Of a stretch of DNA of 53,473 nt, positions 9,501-19,527 are shown piece after piece. A program made the position numbers and the translations under genes. This DNA is from Acidobacteriota bacterium (lineage in GTDB: Bacteria; Acidobacteriota; Vicinamibacteria; Marinacidobacterales; Marinacidobacteraceae): positions 1-53,473 of the forward strand of contig JAJEAO010000056.1 of the NCBI GenBank assembly GCA_022822745.1. The letters are read 5' to 3'. The notes under the pieces are model-generated. The model did not search any database, had not been told where the DNA came from, and saw nothing but the letters and a program-made list of their open reading frames with translations. How positions within the stretch are numbered: position 1 is the first letter of the stretch; every line of letters starts with the position of its first letter.

Positions 9501-9537
9501 GCGGCTTCAGGACGCGCTCGACGTCGGGACGGTTCAT
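6307..9537 (-). CDS. Large SNF2/DEAD-type helicase of putative defence operon
   Basis: A 1076-residue superfamily 2 ATPase/helicase. Motif I is DEVGLGKT (residues 42-49), motif II DLVILDEFQRF (about 250-262), motif III LLLSATPYKLY (about 300). The C-terminal RecA lobe has STSIGQEGLDFHPW and motif VI QREGRVHRYKGH (about 915-926). The DEVGLGKT form is typical of SNF2-like proteins in restriction and phage-defence loci. About 500 residues of unassigned sequence separate the two lobes. It is the last gene of an operon with a PLD-like nuclease and a DUF6361 protein. Its ATG (9537) lies 10 bases after the PLD stop; the ATGAACCGTCC sequence around the start is duplicated, with the first copy overlapping the PLD stop. 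The C-terminus is Arg-rich and overlaps the doubtful gene at 6077. Confidence 0.9.
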   Translation of the reverse strand: MNRPDVERVLKPLKSFQRRTVDHAFHRLFTAKDSTARFLVADEVGLGKTLVARGVIARAIEHLWDDVGRIDIIYICSNAGIARANLPKLRVDAGTHQSFELATRLTMLATALAPREGQPGLADAKLNFVSFTPGTSFDMGRSTGQWRERQILFQLLEGFAPTPIPLMNLLQCGIRRRNWWRRILGKWPVSIEPRIQAAFREDFEHSGLRERLSRLLDEFACHQAHWPWSARSRRDRFIADCRRVLAQKCVDALEPDLVILDEFQRFRSLLETRKEHQDPGAELAQAVFRAKTPEGHPVRTLLLSATPYKLYTADAEIGHEEHYGDFLATSRFLLDDDEVRVEDLGARLSRFGAALRRASTGSMAESHAVSAARSAVEDALRRIMSRTERVAASAEGDAMLRESRRTGTLQPTDVRQYVAADALFRAVGEPDPMRFWKSAPYLAHFMSGYRFNERLRGTLESRPERVAEIVRQHESAFLEARSIHRWQELETANPRLRDLAEQVLEGGLWRLLWIPPTLPWWPLEGPFAGREAFTKTLLFSAWNVVPDVVSAALSYEAERRMVAGTERIAEYDDPAGQQRPLLRFAQTDDGVHAHRLLWLLLPCLPLADRAHPLGAPPGADRRAWVRRRVEEMLEKLPDPQDRPVDPRWEWALPILLDPGLREFVASWRAAGPDHDFLKKPNRRALEAHLDELRAVSCDSLGGRPPGLTDLVTDAALGSPAVLAARCLGMSGIGDGKRRELSVLIGHAFWRLFNRPAVISLLRGLADAAESAYWRQALRYCRQGNLQAVLDEHWHLLWEQNAWSETDSPGKVAERCARAIAEAVAPTAARVHARFYEASRGNEVRRGEIRIRAAFAQRFGRLRGEEGAAISQDAVRRAFNSPFRPFLLASTSIGQEGLDFHPWCHRVLHWNLPGNPVDLEQREGRVHRYKGHAVRRNVAAAHADEALAAWSGGDDLWGRLFELADRAARQRGESELAPFWIAPGECRVERRVPLLPFTGEVEAFERLKRQLAAYRVVLGQPRQEELLTLLDRAGLDEARLRDWAVDLSPPRPPSERKDPARRRRRRLPARVGALHCR

Positions 9538-9547
9538 TCAGGACGGT

Positions 9548-11377
9548 TCATGATGCGATGCCGGACGCCACCCGGTCCACGGCGTCCCAGATTGCGAGGA
9601 ACTCGTCCGGGAGCAGCTTCCGCCCCTCCTCGGTCTGCTGAAGATCCGCGATGAGTTGCCGGATCGGCTTCAGCCGCTCGGGGTCGCGGGACGCCGCGCG
9701 CAGGAGATCCTCGAGGAGCGTCTCGCGCCCGAAGCTCGCGGTCCAGGCGCGCTCGCCGCCGTTCCTGCTCGGTCGCTCCCGGTCCGCCATGACGTCCAGC
9801 CCGCCGAGGAGGGCCCGAAGGAACTCCAGGAGGCGCGCCGGGCTGTCGATCAGGGACCGGAGCACTGCGTTCAGGCGGGTGTCCGGCAGCCCCGTGGCGG
9901 GGAGCTTCCGAGTCAGTCGGCTGTCGTCCACATCCCGAGGCTCCACCCGCAGCCGGAACGCGACGAAGGAGGTCAGGCGCGTCTCCGGAAGCCGCCAGGT
10001 CCACGACGGAGCTGATGGCAGGGCGCGGTCCTCGGAGACGGAGACCGGCCAGGCAACGCACTCGACCCCGGCGGGGAGCGGGATCTCTCCCTCCAGCGCC
10101 AGAAGGTGGTCGTCGTCGGCCGGGAGGCAACGGAGGCGCAGGTCGGCATCGAGGAGCGCCTGCTCCGCCTCCGCGAGTCGCTGCCGCGCCGCCGCGACCT
10201 CCGGCGGGTCGCCGGGCGCTTTCCCACGACGGTAGGGCGCGCACAGATCGAGGAACCCGCCCTCGCGGAAGGGCTCGATGCCCCGTCCGCTCTTTCCCCC
10301 GCTCCGGCCCTTCCGCCCGCGAATCGCCGCCATCATCTCGACGTTGCGGCCGGTGAGGGCGGCGTGGGTGAGGTTCGCCGATCCGACGTACCAGGTCACG
10401 TCGTATCCCTCCTCGACCGCGATCAGCTTGGCGTGGAGACCCGACGGTCGCCCCACGGATTCGGTCTGAGCCTCGGAATCTTCCGTCTCCTCCGGCTCGG
10501 CGAGCGCGTCGTCCCGCAGAACCCGGATCCCGTTCTTTCCCCAGCGGCGCAGGGCTTCCGCCGGGAGCCGGTCGAGCGCCTCCTGTCGGCTCACCAGGGT
10601 GGGTTTGCCGCCGCCGAGGCTCCGCACATGATCGAGCGCGCTGGCGGTCACGAAGGGAGCGATCGCGAGGAGCCGCCACCCGCCTCCCTTCGGTGGCCAC
10701 AGGGTCGAGCTCTCCGCGGTCAGGCCGAGCCCGTGGAACTGCACCGGTTCGAAATGGAAGCCCGCCGGCGGCGGGAAGCGCGTTCGCGCGGTTTCGTCGG
10801 CGAGGATTCGGAGAGCCCCGCGGGTTCCGTCCGCGAGCGCGCCGGTCGCGAGGCCGGGAAGCTGGCCGAGGAGATCCGAGAGCGATCGGGAGGCCTCGAC
10901 CGGTTCGCCGCCCGGCGAGGCCTCGCTCGTGAGCGCGACGTCCCAGGAGCGGTCATCGGTCAGATTGCGAGACAGGATGCCGACGCGCACCCGCACCGCC
11001 CCGTTCCCTTCCCGCGGCTCGAATCGGGCGACCCAGACCTTCGGATGAAAGACCCCTCCGTTCGGAGCGCGCACCGGGTTCACGCTCCCTTCCAGCATCG
11101 CGTAGAGCGACCGGTGGGTCCCGGGGATCGCGATCCCGCCGCGGTCCACGAACACATGGAAGCGGCGCGCTGCGTTGCGGAGCGCTTCGAAGAGGAGGAG
11201 CGGGCTGGCGAGGAGCGTCCGGAAGTCGGCGTCGGACCGCGACAGGACCCCGAGCGGCAGCGCGAGGAGCGTCTCTAGATCGAGCGTGTAGGTGGTCAGC
11301 ACCGCCTGGTCGAGCCGGTAGCCCGGCGGGGGGCGGAAGATCGCGGTGGCGACGGTGCGGGAGTCGGGAGCGAGCAT
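9548..11377 (-). CDS. Phospholipase D-like (HKD-type) protein
   Basis: A 609-residue PLD-superfamily protein, usually a nuclease in DNA-defence contexts. Two half-sites are visible: HPK (residues 111-113) followed by the LSRNLTDD segment, and HAK (about residue 313) followed by WYVGSANLT. The Asp of the strict HxKxxxxD motif is not well conserved, and GSANLT matches the PLD catalytic-loop consensus. The ATG at 11377 overlaps the stop of the DUF6361 gene (TGATG), so the two are translationally coupled. The C-terminal ~200 residues match nothing I know. Together with the downstream helicase this resembles the helicase-plus-PLD pairing seen in DISARM (DrmC is a PLD protein), but no DrmB or methylase gene is present. 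Confidence 0.87.
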   Translation of the reverse strand: MLAPDSRTVATAIFRPPPGYRLDQAVLTTYTLDLETLLALPLGVLSRSDADFRTLLASPLLLFEALRNAARRFHVFVDRGGIAIPGTHRSLYAMLEGSVNPVRAPNGGVFHPKVWVARFEPREGNGAVRVRVGILSRNLTDDRSWDVALTSEASPGGEPVEASRSLSDLLGQLPGLATGALADGTRGALRILADETARTRFPPPAGFHFEPVQFHGLGLTAESSTLWPPKGGGWRLLAIAPFVTASALDHVRSLGGGKPTLVSRQEALDRLPAEALRRWGKNGIRVLRDDALAEPEETEDSEAQTESVGRPSGLHAKLIAVEEGYDVTWYVGSANLTHAALTGRNVEMMAAIRGRKGRSGGKSGRGIEPFREGGFLDLCAPYRRGKAPGDPPEVAAARQRLAEAEQALLDADLRLRCLPADDDHLLALEGEIPLPAGVECVAWPVSVSEDRALPSAPSWTWRLPETRLTSFVAFRLRVEPRDVDDSRLTRKLPATGLPDTRLNAVLRSLIDSPARLLEFLRALLGGLDVMADRERPSRNGGERAWTASFGRETLLEDLLRAASRDPERLKPIRQLIADLQQTEEGRKLLPDEFLAIWDAVDRVASGIAS

Positions 11378-12633
11378 CAGGAGCGAACCGACCCGGGCGC
11401 GGTGGCCGTCCGGAGTCCCGGCCGAAGGCCAGCGTGGAGATCCTCCACGAGTCGTCGAACGGTTCCCCAGCGAAAGTTCATCCGCCCGACGCCGGCGTTA
11501 CCACCCCACTCAAGAAGACGAGTCGTATTCGCCAGCCGCGCCCGGTTCCGCTTGAGCTGGATTTCCCGGTCGGCGACAAGGCGGCGGAGGGCCCCGTCGT
11601 CCGCGACCCCCCGGGCGCCGATCTCGTCGAGCCGCCGCGACCAGCGCTCCACGAACCGGCGCTGGGGCGAGGGGATCCGGGTCCGCTGATCGGCGGCGAA
11701 CACCCACAGCGTGACGGGGTCGAAGGGCTGCTCGGCGCTCGCGCGCGCTTCCCACGCTTCGAGGCGCTTCCGGTAGCGCTCGCGGGACCGCTTCCTGCCG
11801 GGATCCTGTCCGGCGCTTGCGACCCTCTCGGCGTAGCGCTCCGCGAGCAGCAGGTTGTAGAGCAGCGCCATCCCCTCGACATGGAGCGAGAACCGCCGGG
11901 CCAGTTCGACGCAGTCGCGGACGTCGGCGCTCGCCCCCTCGACGGAGGGGTTGTCCCAGAAGGAACCGGCGCTGGCGCCGGCGCCCTCCTGCGCCAGCCA
12001 TCCGAGGAGCGTCCCGGCGCAGGACTCGGTGATCCGGCCCTGCAGGAACTCGGCTTCCGCGCGGGTCAGTTCGAACGAGGCGCCCTCCGGGAATCTCTCC
12101 GGCGCGCGGGGCAGGGATGGATGCCAGGTCGGTTCGCGGCTCCAGATCACCCCGGGGTCATCGGAGCGCTCGACCCGCTTCCGACGGCCGGTCAGCGCGT
12201 GGAACCGGGCGTGGTACCAGCCCTGACTCCTGCCGGGTCGGAAGAGCCCCCAGCGGACCAGCGGCCACCAGTACACCGAACTCGGCAGCCGCTTCAGCGA
12301 GCCTCGCGCGCGGATCCCGATGACTCCCTGCTCCCCGGTGGACGCCAGCGAACCGATCAGCGCCAGCTCGGACTGGCGCGCCCGGGAGGAGAGCTGATCC
12401 GGAGCCGGGGGACGGGCTTCGAGGTGGCGGTAGATCCACGGAATGAAGAGGACGTAGCGGAGCCGGGTCTGGATCGTCGTGGTCCCGGGGAAGAGCGCGT
12501 CGGAAAACGTGTCGCGGAGCCTCGCGAGGCCCATCTCGTCGCGAGTCCGGGGCTCGTGGAGCAGGGCGAGCACCCGCCGCATCCTCTTCTGGTCTTCGGC
12601 CGTGAGGTCCAGCCACGTCAGGGTCGGTTCCAT
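11377..12633 (-). CDS. DUF6361 family protein, first gene of putative defence operon
   Basis: A 418-residue protein that I recognise as DUF6361-like from its N-terminus (TWLDLTAEDQKRM), the segment DTFSDALFPGTTTIQTRLRY, and the following FIPWIYRHLE. Biochemical function is unknown to me; members are often found next to PLD-like proteins and helicases. The ATG at 12633 lies directly beside three 13-bp direct repeats that occupy the ribosome-binding region (12635-12671). It leads the operon DUF6361-PLD-helicase, with four-base coupling to PLD. It is divergent from the AAA ATPase gene at 12843, sharing a 209-bp intergenic region that must hold both promoters. Confidence 0.82.
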   Translation of the reverse strand: MEPTLTWLDLTAEDQKRMRRVLALLHEPRTRDEMGLARLRDTFSDALFPGTTTIQTRLRYVLFIPWIYRHLEARPPAPDQLSSRARQSELALIGSLASTGEQGVIGIRARGSLKRLPSSVYWWPLVRWGLFRPGRSQGWYHARFHALTGRRKRVERSDDPGVIWSREPTWHPSLPRAPERFPEGASFELTRAEAEFLQGRITESCAGTLLGWLAQEGAGASAGSFWDNPSVEGASADVRDCVELARRFSLHVEGMALLYNLLLAERYAERVASAGQDPGRKRSRERYRKRLEAWEARASAEQPFDPVTLWVFAADQRTRIPSPQRRFVERWSRRLDEIGARGVADDGALRRLVADREIQLKRNRARLANTTRLLEWGGNAGVGRMNFRWGTVRRLVEDLHAGLRPGLRTATAPGSVRS

Positions 12634-12634
12634 C

Positions 12635-12671
12635 CTTCTTCGCTGGGCTTCTTCGCTGGGCTTCTTCGCTG
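12635..12671. repeat. 13-bp tandem repeat (about 2.8 copies) at the ribosome-binding region
   Basis: The unit CTTCTTCGCTGGG occurs at 12635-12647 and 12648-12660, followed by a partial third copy at 12661-12671. It abuts the ATG of the minus-strand DUF6361 gene. On the coding strand it reads as repeated AGCGAAGAAGCCC, so each copy offers a GAAGAAG stretch. Gain or loss of one unit would not alter the coding frame but would change the leader. Confidence 0.85.
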
Positions 12672-12842
12672 ATGATCCTGCCGGGTTTTCCGAGTGTTAC
12701 GGAATTCCGGCGGGGGAGCGCTGAACCGCGGATTCTTCCCCCATGACCGGACAGAACGCGTCGCGCTCCGGTGGATGTGACGCGGCCACGGCTGGCGGCC
12801 CCGGTCGTCAGCGCGCCGGCCGGCGGTGCGATACTGCGCGGG

Positions 12843-14415
12843 ATGCGGTTCTTCAACACGAGCGGCCCGGTCGTCCCGGCTCGGCACTACGCTCTTCCTC
12901 CTCTCGCGCGCCTGGATCTCGACGAAGTCCGGCAACTGATCTGGCAGGATCGCTACTTCGTCCTTCACGCTCCCCGGCAGACCGGGAAGACCTCGGCGCT
13001 GCTCGCGCTGCGGAACCTGCTGAACCGGGAGGGCGATGTCCGCTGCGTCTATGCGAATGTCGAAGGGGCGCAGACGGCGCGCGAGAACGTGGGCGAGACC
13101 ATGCGCACACTGCTCAGCGTACTCGCCGAAGAGGCGGAGGCCACGCTGGGGGATTCCTCGCTGCCCGATCGGTGGTCGGGCGTACTGGATTCCTCGGGGC
13201 CGCACGATGCGCTCCGGACGGCGCTCGTGCGCTGGACGGCGGCCGCGGCGAAACCGCTTGTTCTGCTGCTGGACGAAGTGGACGCTCTGGTGGGGGACAG
13301 CCTGATTTCGGTGCTGCGGCAGTTGCGTTCGGGTTATCCGAAGCGGCCGGAGCGGTTTCCGTCGAGCGTGGTGCTGTGCGGGGTGCGGGATGTGCGGGAC
13401 TACCGGATCCACGCGAGTTCGGAGAAGGAGGTGATCACCGGGGGGAGCGCCTTCAACATCAAGGCGGAGTCCCTCCGTCTCGGCGACTTCGGCGAGGAGG
13501 AGGTGCGGACGCTTCTCACCCAGCACACGGAGGAGACGGGGCAGGCGTTCACGGAGGGGGCGCTGGCGGCGGTGTGGGAGGAGACGAGAGGACAGCCGTG
13601 GCTGGTGAACGCGCTGGCCTACCAGGTGTGCTTCCGGAACCGGGACGCCCGGAATCGGAGCCGGACGGTGACGAAGGAGATGGTTCTCACGGCGCGGGAG
13701 GCGCTGATCCTGCGTCGGGACACCCATCTCGACCAGCTCGCCGACAAGCTGGGAGAGCCGCGGGTGCAACGGGTCATCGAGCCGATCCTGACCGGATCCT
13801 CCCCCGGAGGGATTCCGCCCGCCGACCTGGAGTATGTCCGCGACCTGGGGCTGGTCACGACAGCGGGGGGGCAGATCGCGGTCGCGAACCCGATCTACGC
13901 GGAGGTGATCCCGCGGGAGCTGACCTGGGCGAAGCAGGTGAGCATCGCGCTGAAGCCGGCGTGGTACATCCGGGAGGACGGGTCCCTGGATGTGGCTGCG
14001 CTGCTGCGGGGTTTCCAGCAGTTCTTCCGGGAGAACGCGGAACACTGGGTGGATCGGTTCGACTACCGGGAGGCGGGGCCGCAGGCTGCAGGCGTATTTG
14101 CAGCGGGTGTTGAACAGCGGGGGGAGGATCGAGCGGGAGTATGGGTTGGGGCGGGGCCGGGTGGACCTGGTGGTGGTCTGGCCGTCGAACGGGATGGAGG
14201 AGAAGACGGTGGTGGAGTGCAAGGTCGTGAGAACCCACCCCGGCCGGACGATCCGGGAGGGGGTGCGGCAGACCCGGGCGTACATGGACCGGGCCGGGAC
14301 CGAGGCGGGACACCTGGTGGTGTTCGACCTCCGGGAGGGCCGGAGCCGGGAGGAGCGGATCTTCCGGCGCGAGGAGGGGTCCGAGGCCGGAGCCGTCACC
14401 GTCTGGGGCATGTAG
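12843..14415 (+). pseudogene. AAA ATPase with C-terminal PD-(D/E)XK nuclease, interrupted by a +1 frameshift
   Basis: The first ~415 codons encode an AAA-like ATPase: RQTGKTSALL (Walker A, about residues 44-52), LLLDEVDAL (Walker B), then a C-terminal helical part. Near position 14084-14090 the frame must shift by one base for the protein to continue; the new frame encodes LQAYLQRVL, GRGRVDLVVVW and KTVVECKVV, the D...ExK core of a PD-(D/E)XK nuclease, and ends at 14415. The span is 3n+1, consistent with one extra base (cagGctgcag). Unshifted, the first frame runs to 14441 as junk. Intact product would be about 523 residues. Either a real inactivating mutation or a sequencing error. It is divergent from the DUF6361 operon and may belong to the same island. 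Confidence 0.75.
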
Positions 14416-14561
14416 CTCTGGACAGCCACGCTCCAGAGTGACAAGTCCTATGGAGCGCCGCTCTCCAGAGCGGCAATTTCTATGGAGCGCCCCGGTGCTC
14501 CCGGTAGGGGTTCTCCAGAGCGGCAATTTCCAGACAGCGCATGGTGTTCGCTTCGCTCGGC
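14416..14561 (+). repeat. REP-like hairpin elements (TATGGAGCGCC...CTCCAGAGCGGCAATTTC)
   Basis: Two consecutive elements lie at about 14449-14481 and 14480-14531. Each starts TATGGAGCGCC and ends CTCCAGAGCGGCAATTTC; in the first, the arms GCCGCTCT and AGAGCGGC pair. A third near-copy is at 35682-35713 and inverse-oriented relatives are at 14711-14755. A degenerate version (CTCTGG...CTCCAGAG) starts at 14416, just after the AAA gene stop. Looks like a repetitive extragenic palindrome family. No associated RAYT transposase is visible in this window. Confidence 0.75.
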
Positions 14562-14731
14562 GCCGGGTCCGTACCGGGAGAGCCGGCGGAGGCCGGCAGC
14601 CGGTGCGTGCCGGGCAGGGCCGCTACCGCGAGAACCGGCCCGGCGCGCCGGCAATGTGCCGGGCGGGGCCGCTACCGCGAGAACCGGCCCGGCGCGCCGG
14701 CAATGTGCCGGTCTGGAGCCCGGCGTTCCAT
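14562..14731 (+). repeat. Family A repeat array between convergent genes
   Basis: A divergent subtype B unit (TACCGGGAGAGCCGGCGGAG, 14571-14590) precedes two complete 46-bp family A cores at 14607-14652 and 14656-14701, separated only by AAT, then a truncated unit (14706-14731) that lacks the middle of the core and forms a shorter hairpin. Subtype B followed by the A core is the same order as at 35567-35662. It sits between the 3' ends of the AAA gene and the CPBP protease gene. Confidence 0.88.
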
Positions 14732-14942
14732 ACCACTGCCCCGGCGCTCCATGCGACCGGGCAAACGCGCCAGCGGGGGCGCCAACGGATCGCCTGGTTG
14801 CCCATGACCCGCTTCCCTCCTCGCTGGCGCGCTACGGATCCGTCGCCGCGTTCGGGGGCCTCGACCGGATCGCAGGCGTCCCCGACCTCGCCGAACTCCT
14901 CGAAGGGGCGCTCGGGGTCGCCGGCGTCGGGTGTCTGCCAGC
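14732..14942. other. Intergenic stretch with a 10-bp inverted repeat and possible gene remnant
   Basis: CGCGCCAGCG (14766-14775) and CGCTGGCGCG (14822-14831) form a perfect inverted repeat with a 46-base loop. From about 14832 the plus strand reads as protein-like (AAFGGLDRIAGVPDLAELL) without a start, which may be the remnant of a decayed gene. I see no complete gene here. The CPBP gene ends at 14943. Confidence 0.5.
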
Positions 14943-16211
14943 TCAGTCCGTCGGTGGGGGACGCGGCGGGGCCTCGCTCCGGATCGCGCCCACCGTCATG
15001 AGCAGCAGGTCCACATCGCCGTCGCCGAAGTCGCCGTCGCGGGTGGCCGAGGTCACGACTCGGGCCGTCCGCCAGATCCCTCCGAAACCGACCCGCCCCT
15101 CCCGGTTCAGCTCGTCGAGGGACTCGAACGCCGCTTCCACTTCGCCCTCCCGCGGTCCCGCGCTCTCCGCCAGCGCTTCGATCGAGATGCGGCGCATCGT
15201 CTCGATCGCGGCCGCCCGGTGGGAACCCGGGTTCGCGAGGTAGCCGAGGAGCAGGAACAGGCCGGCTGTGATCGCCAGTCCGAAGACGAGCGACCCGGCG
15301 AGGACCACCAGGCCGAAGCGGCGTCGGCCGCGCGGGACGGAACGCAGCTCCCGGCCCACGGCGAGAGTCCCCGGCGGGGGGGAGGGGAGCCAGGCGTCGT
15401 GGCCCGGCGAGGCGGCTCGGCCCGCAGCAGCCGCCTTTCGCTTCGTTCGCGTCACCGGGTCGCGGCCGTAGATCCAGAGCGAGATCCCGAAGATCAGGAT
15501 CGCGGGGACGAGGATGCCCGCCGGGATCCAGACGGGGTCGCCGAGCGTTTCGAGGTCGGCGAGGTTGACCAGCAGGAGCGCCGTCAGGTTGTGAAAGAAA
15601 TGGATCGAGATCGGAACGAGGATGCTCCGGGTCGTCAGGGCAACGAACCCCAGCACGGCGCCCGCGACGAAGTAGTTCGGCAGCAGCAGGCCGTGCATCA
15701 CGGTGAACATGAGCGCCGAGAGCAGGATCGCCATTCCGCGGCCGAGCCGGTGCGCCAGTCCGGTCAGGATCACGCCCCGAAACAGCAACTCCTCCGAGAT
15801 CGCCGCCCCGAACCCGACCCCTCCGATCAGAACGACCCACGACATCCATCCGTCCGCGCGAACCATCTCGTTGAGCGCCCGCAGGGTCTCCTCGTCGATC
15901 GGCACGAGCTGCTGGCTCAGGCTGGAGAGCTGATCGCTCACGACGAACAGCGCGAGTGCGGCCGGAATGGACAGAAGGAGATGCGTGTTCTTCGCCGGTC
16001 GAAGCTGGAGCGCCCCGGTGGGCCGCAGTCGGAACAGCCGCACCGCGCCGACCGCGACGAGCAGCGCCGCCGCCGGGGTGGCGAGGATGGCGAACTCGAT
16101 GGGAAGCCCGGTCCGCGCCACGAACACGCCGATCGCGACGATCGTGGCCAGAGCCCCCAGAAAGACCGCAACCGCTTGCGGGACGGTGGCGACGCCGGGT
16201 CGGTTCTTCAT
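14943..16211 (-). CDS. CPBP family intramembrane glutamic endopeptidase
   Basis: Membrane protease of the CPBP (CaaX protease 2/Abi) family. The 422-residue product has about eight hydrophobic segments and the three family motifs: EELLFRG (residues 140-146, glutamate pair and Arg), FTVMHG (169-174, His) and HFFHN (204-208, His). Family members are usually 200-300 residues; here an extra ~170-residue C-terminal region holds another membrane segment (about 300-325) followed by a soluble domain ending DVDLLLMTVGA, of unknown function. Starts at ATG 16211. Substrate unknown; bacterial members act in peptide maturation, stress and bacteriocin immunity. Confidence 0.88.
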   Translation of the reverse strand: MKNRPGVATVPQAVAVFLGALATIVAIGVFVARTGLPIEFAILATPAAALLVAVGAVRLFRLRPTGALQLRPAKNTHLLLSIPAALALFVVSDQLSSLSQQLVPIDEETLRALNEMVRADGWMSWVVLIGGVGFGAAISEELLFRGVILTGLAHRLGRGMAILLSALMFTVMHGLLLPNYFVAGAVLGFVALTTRSILVPISIHFFHNLTALLLVNLADLETLGDPVWIPAGILVPAILIFGISLWIYGRDPVTRTKRKAAAAGRAASPGHDAWLPSPPPGTLAVGRELRSVPRGRRRFGLVVLAGSLVFGLAITAGLFLLLGYLANPGSHRAAAIETMRRISIEALAESAGPREGEVEAAFESLDELNREGRVGFGGIWRTARVVTSATRDGDFGDGDVDLLLMTVGAIRSEAPPRPPPTD

Positions 16212-16238
16212 CGGGTGGCGGCGACCGCGGGGTGCTAA

Positions 16239-19292
<3,054 letters not shown>

Positions 19293-19304
19293 TCTTCGGG
19301 CTCG

Positions 19305-19499
19305 ATGGCGTCGTTCCTTCTGTGGCTGCTGCTGCTCATCGTCTGCTGGCCGGTGGCGCTTCTCGCGCTGGTCCTCTACCCCGTCGTCTGGCTCCTGCTG
19401 CTCCCGTTCCGCCTGGTGGGGATCGCGGTGGACGGGGCATTCGGGCTGCTCCGTTCCCTCGTGACGCTGCCGGGTCGCGTGCTCGGGGGACGGCGGTGA
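19305..19499 (+). CDS. Small membrane protein, unknown function
   Basis: A 64-residue protein made almost entirely of hydrophobic residues in its first 45 positions (LLWLLLLIVCWPVALLALVL, then VVWLLLLPFRLVGIAVDG) and ending in basic residues (GRVLGGRR). Probably one long hairpin or two membrane helices. It begins 12 bases after ligA and precedes the amidase gene, so it belongs to the same transcription unit. Family not recognised, but composition is far from random and the frame is in step with its neighbours. Confidence 0.65.
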   Translation: MASFLLWLLLLIVCWPVALLALVLYPVVWLLLLPFRLVGIAVDGAFGLLRSLVTLPGRVLGGRR

Positions 19500-19527
19500 C
19501 GGGCGGCGGACCCGCGTCGGGAGCCCC

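Noticed and set aside
6307-12633. Assignment as complete DISARM
   Set aside because: Only helicase and PLD components match in type; DrmB/DUF1998, DrmD and methyltransferase genes are absent.
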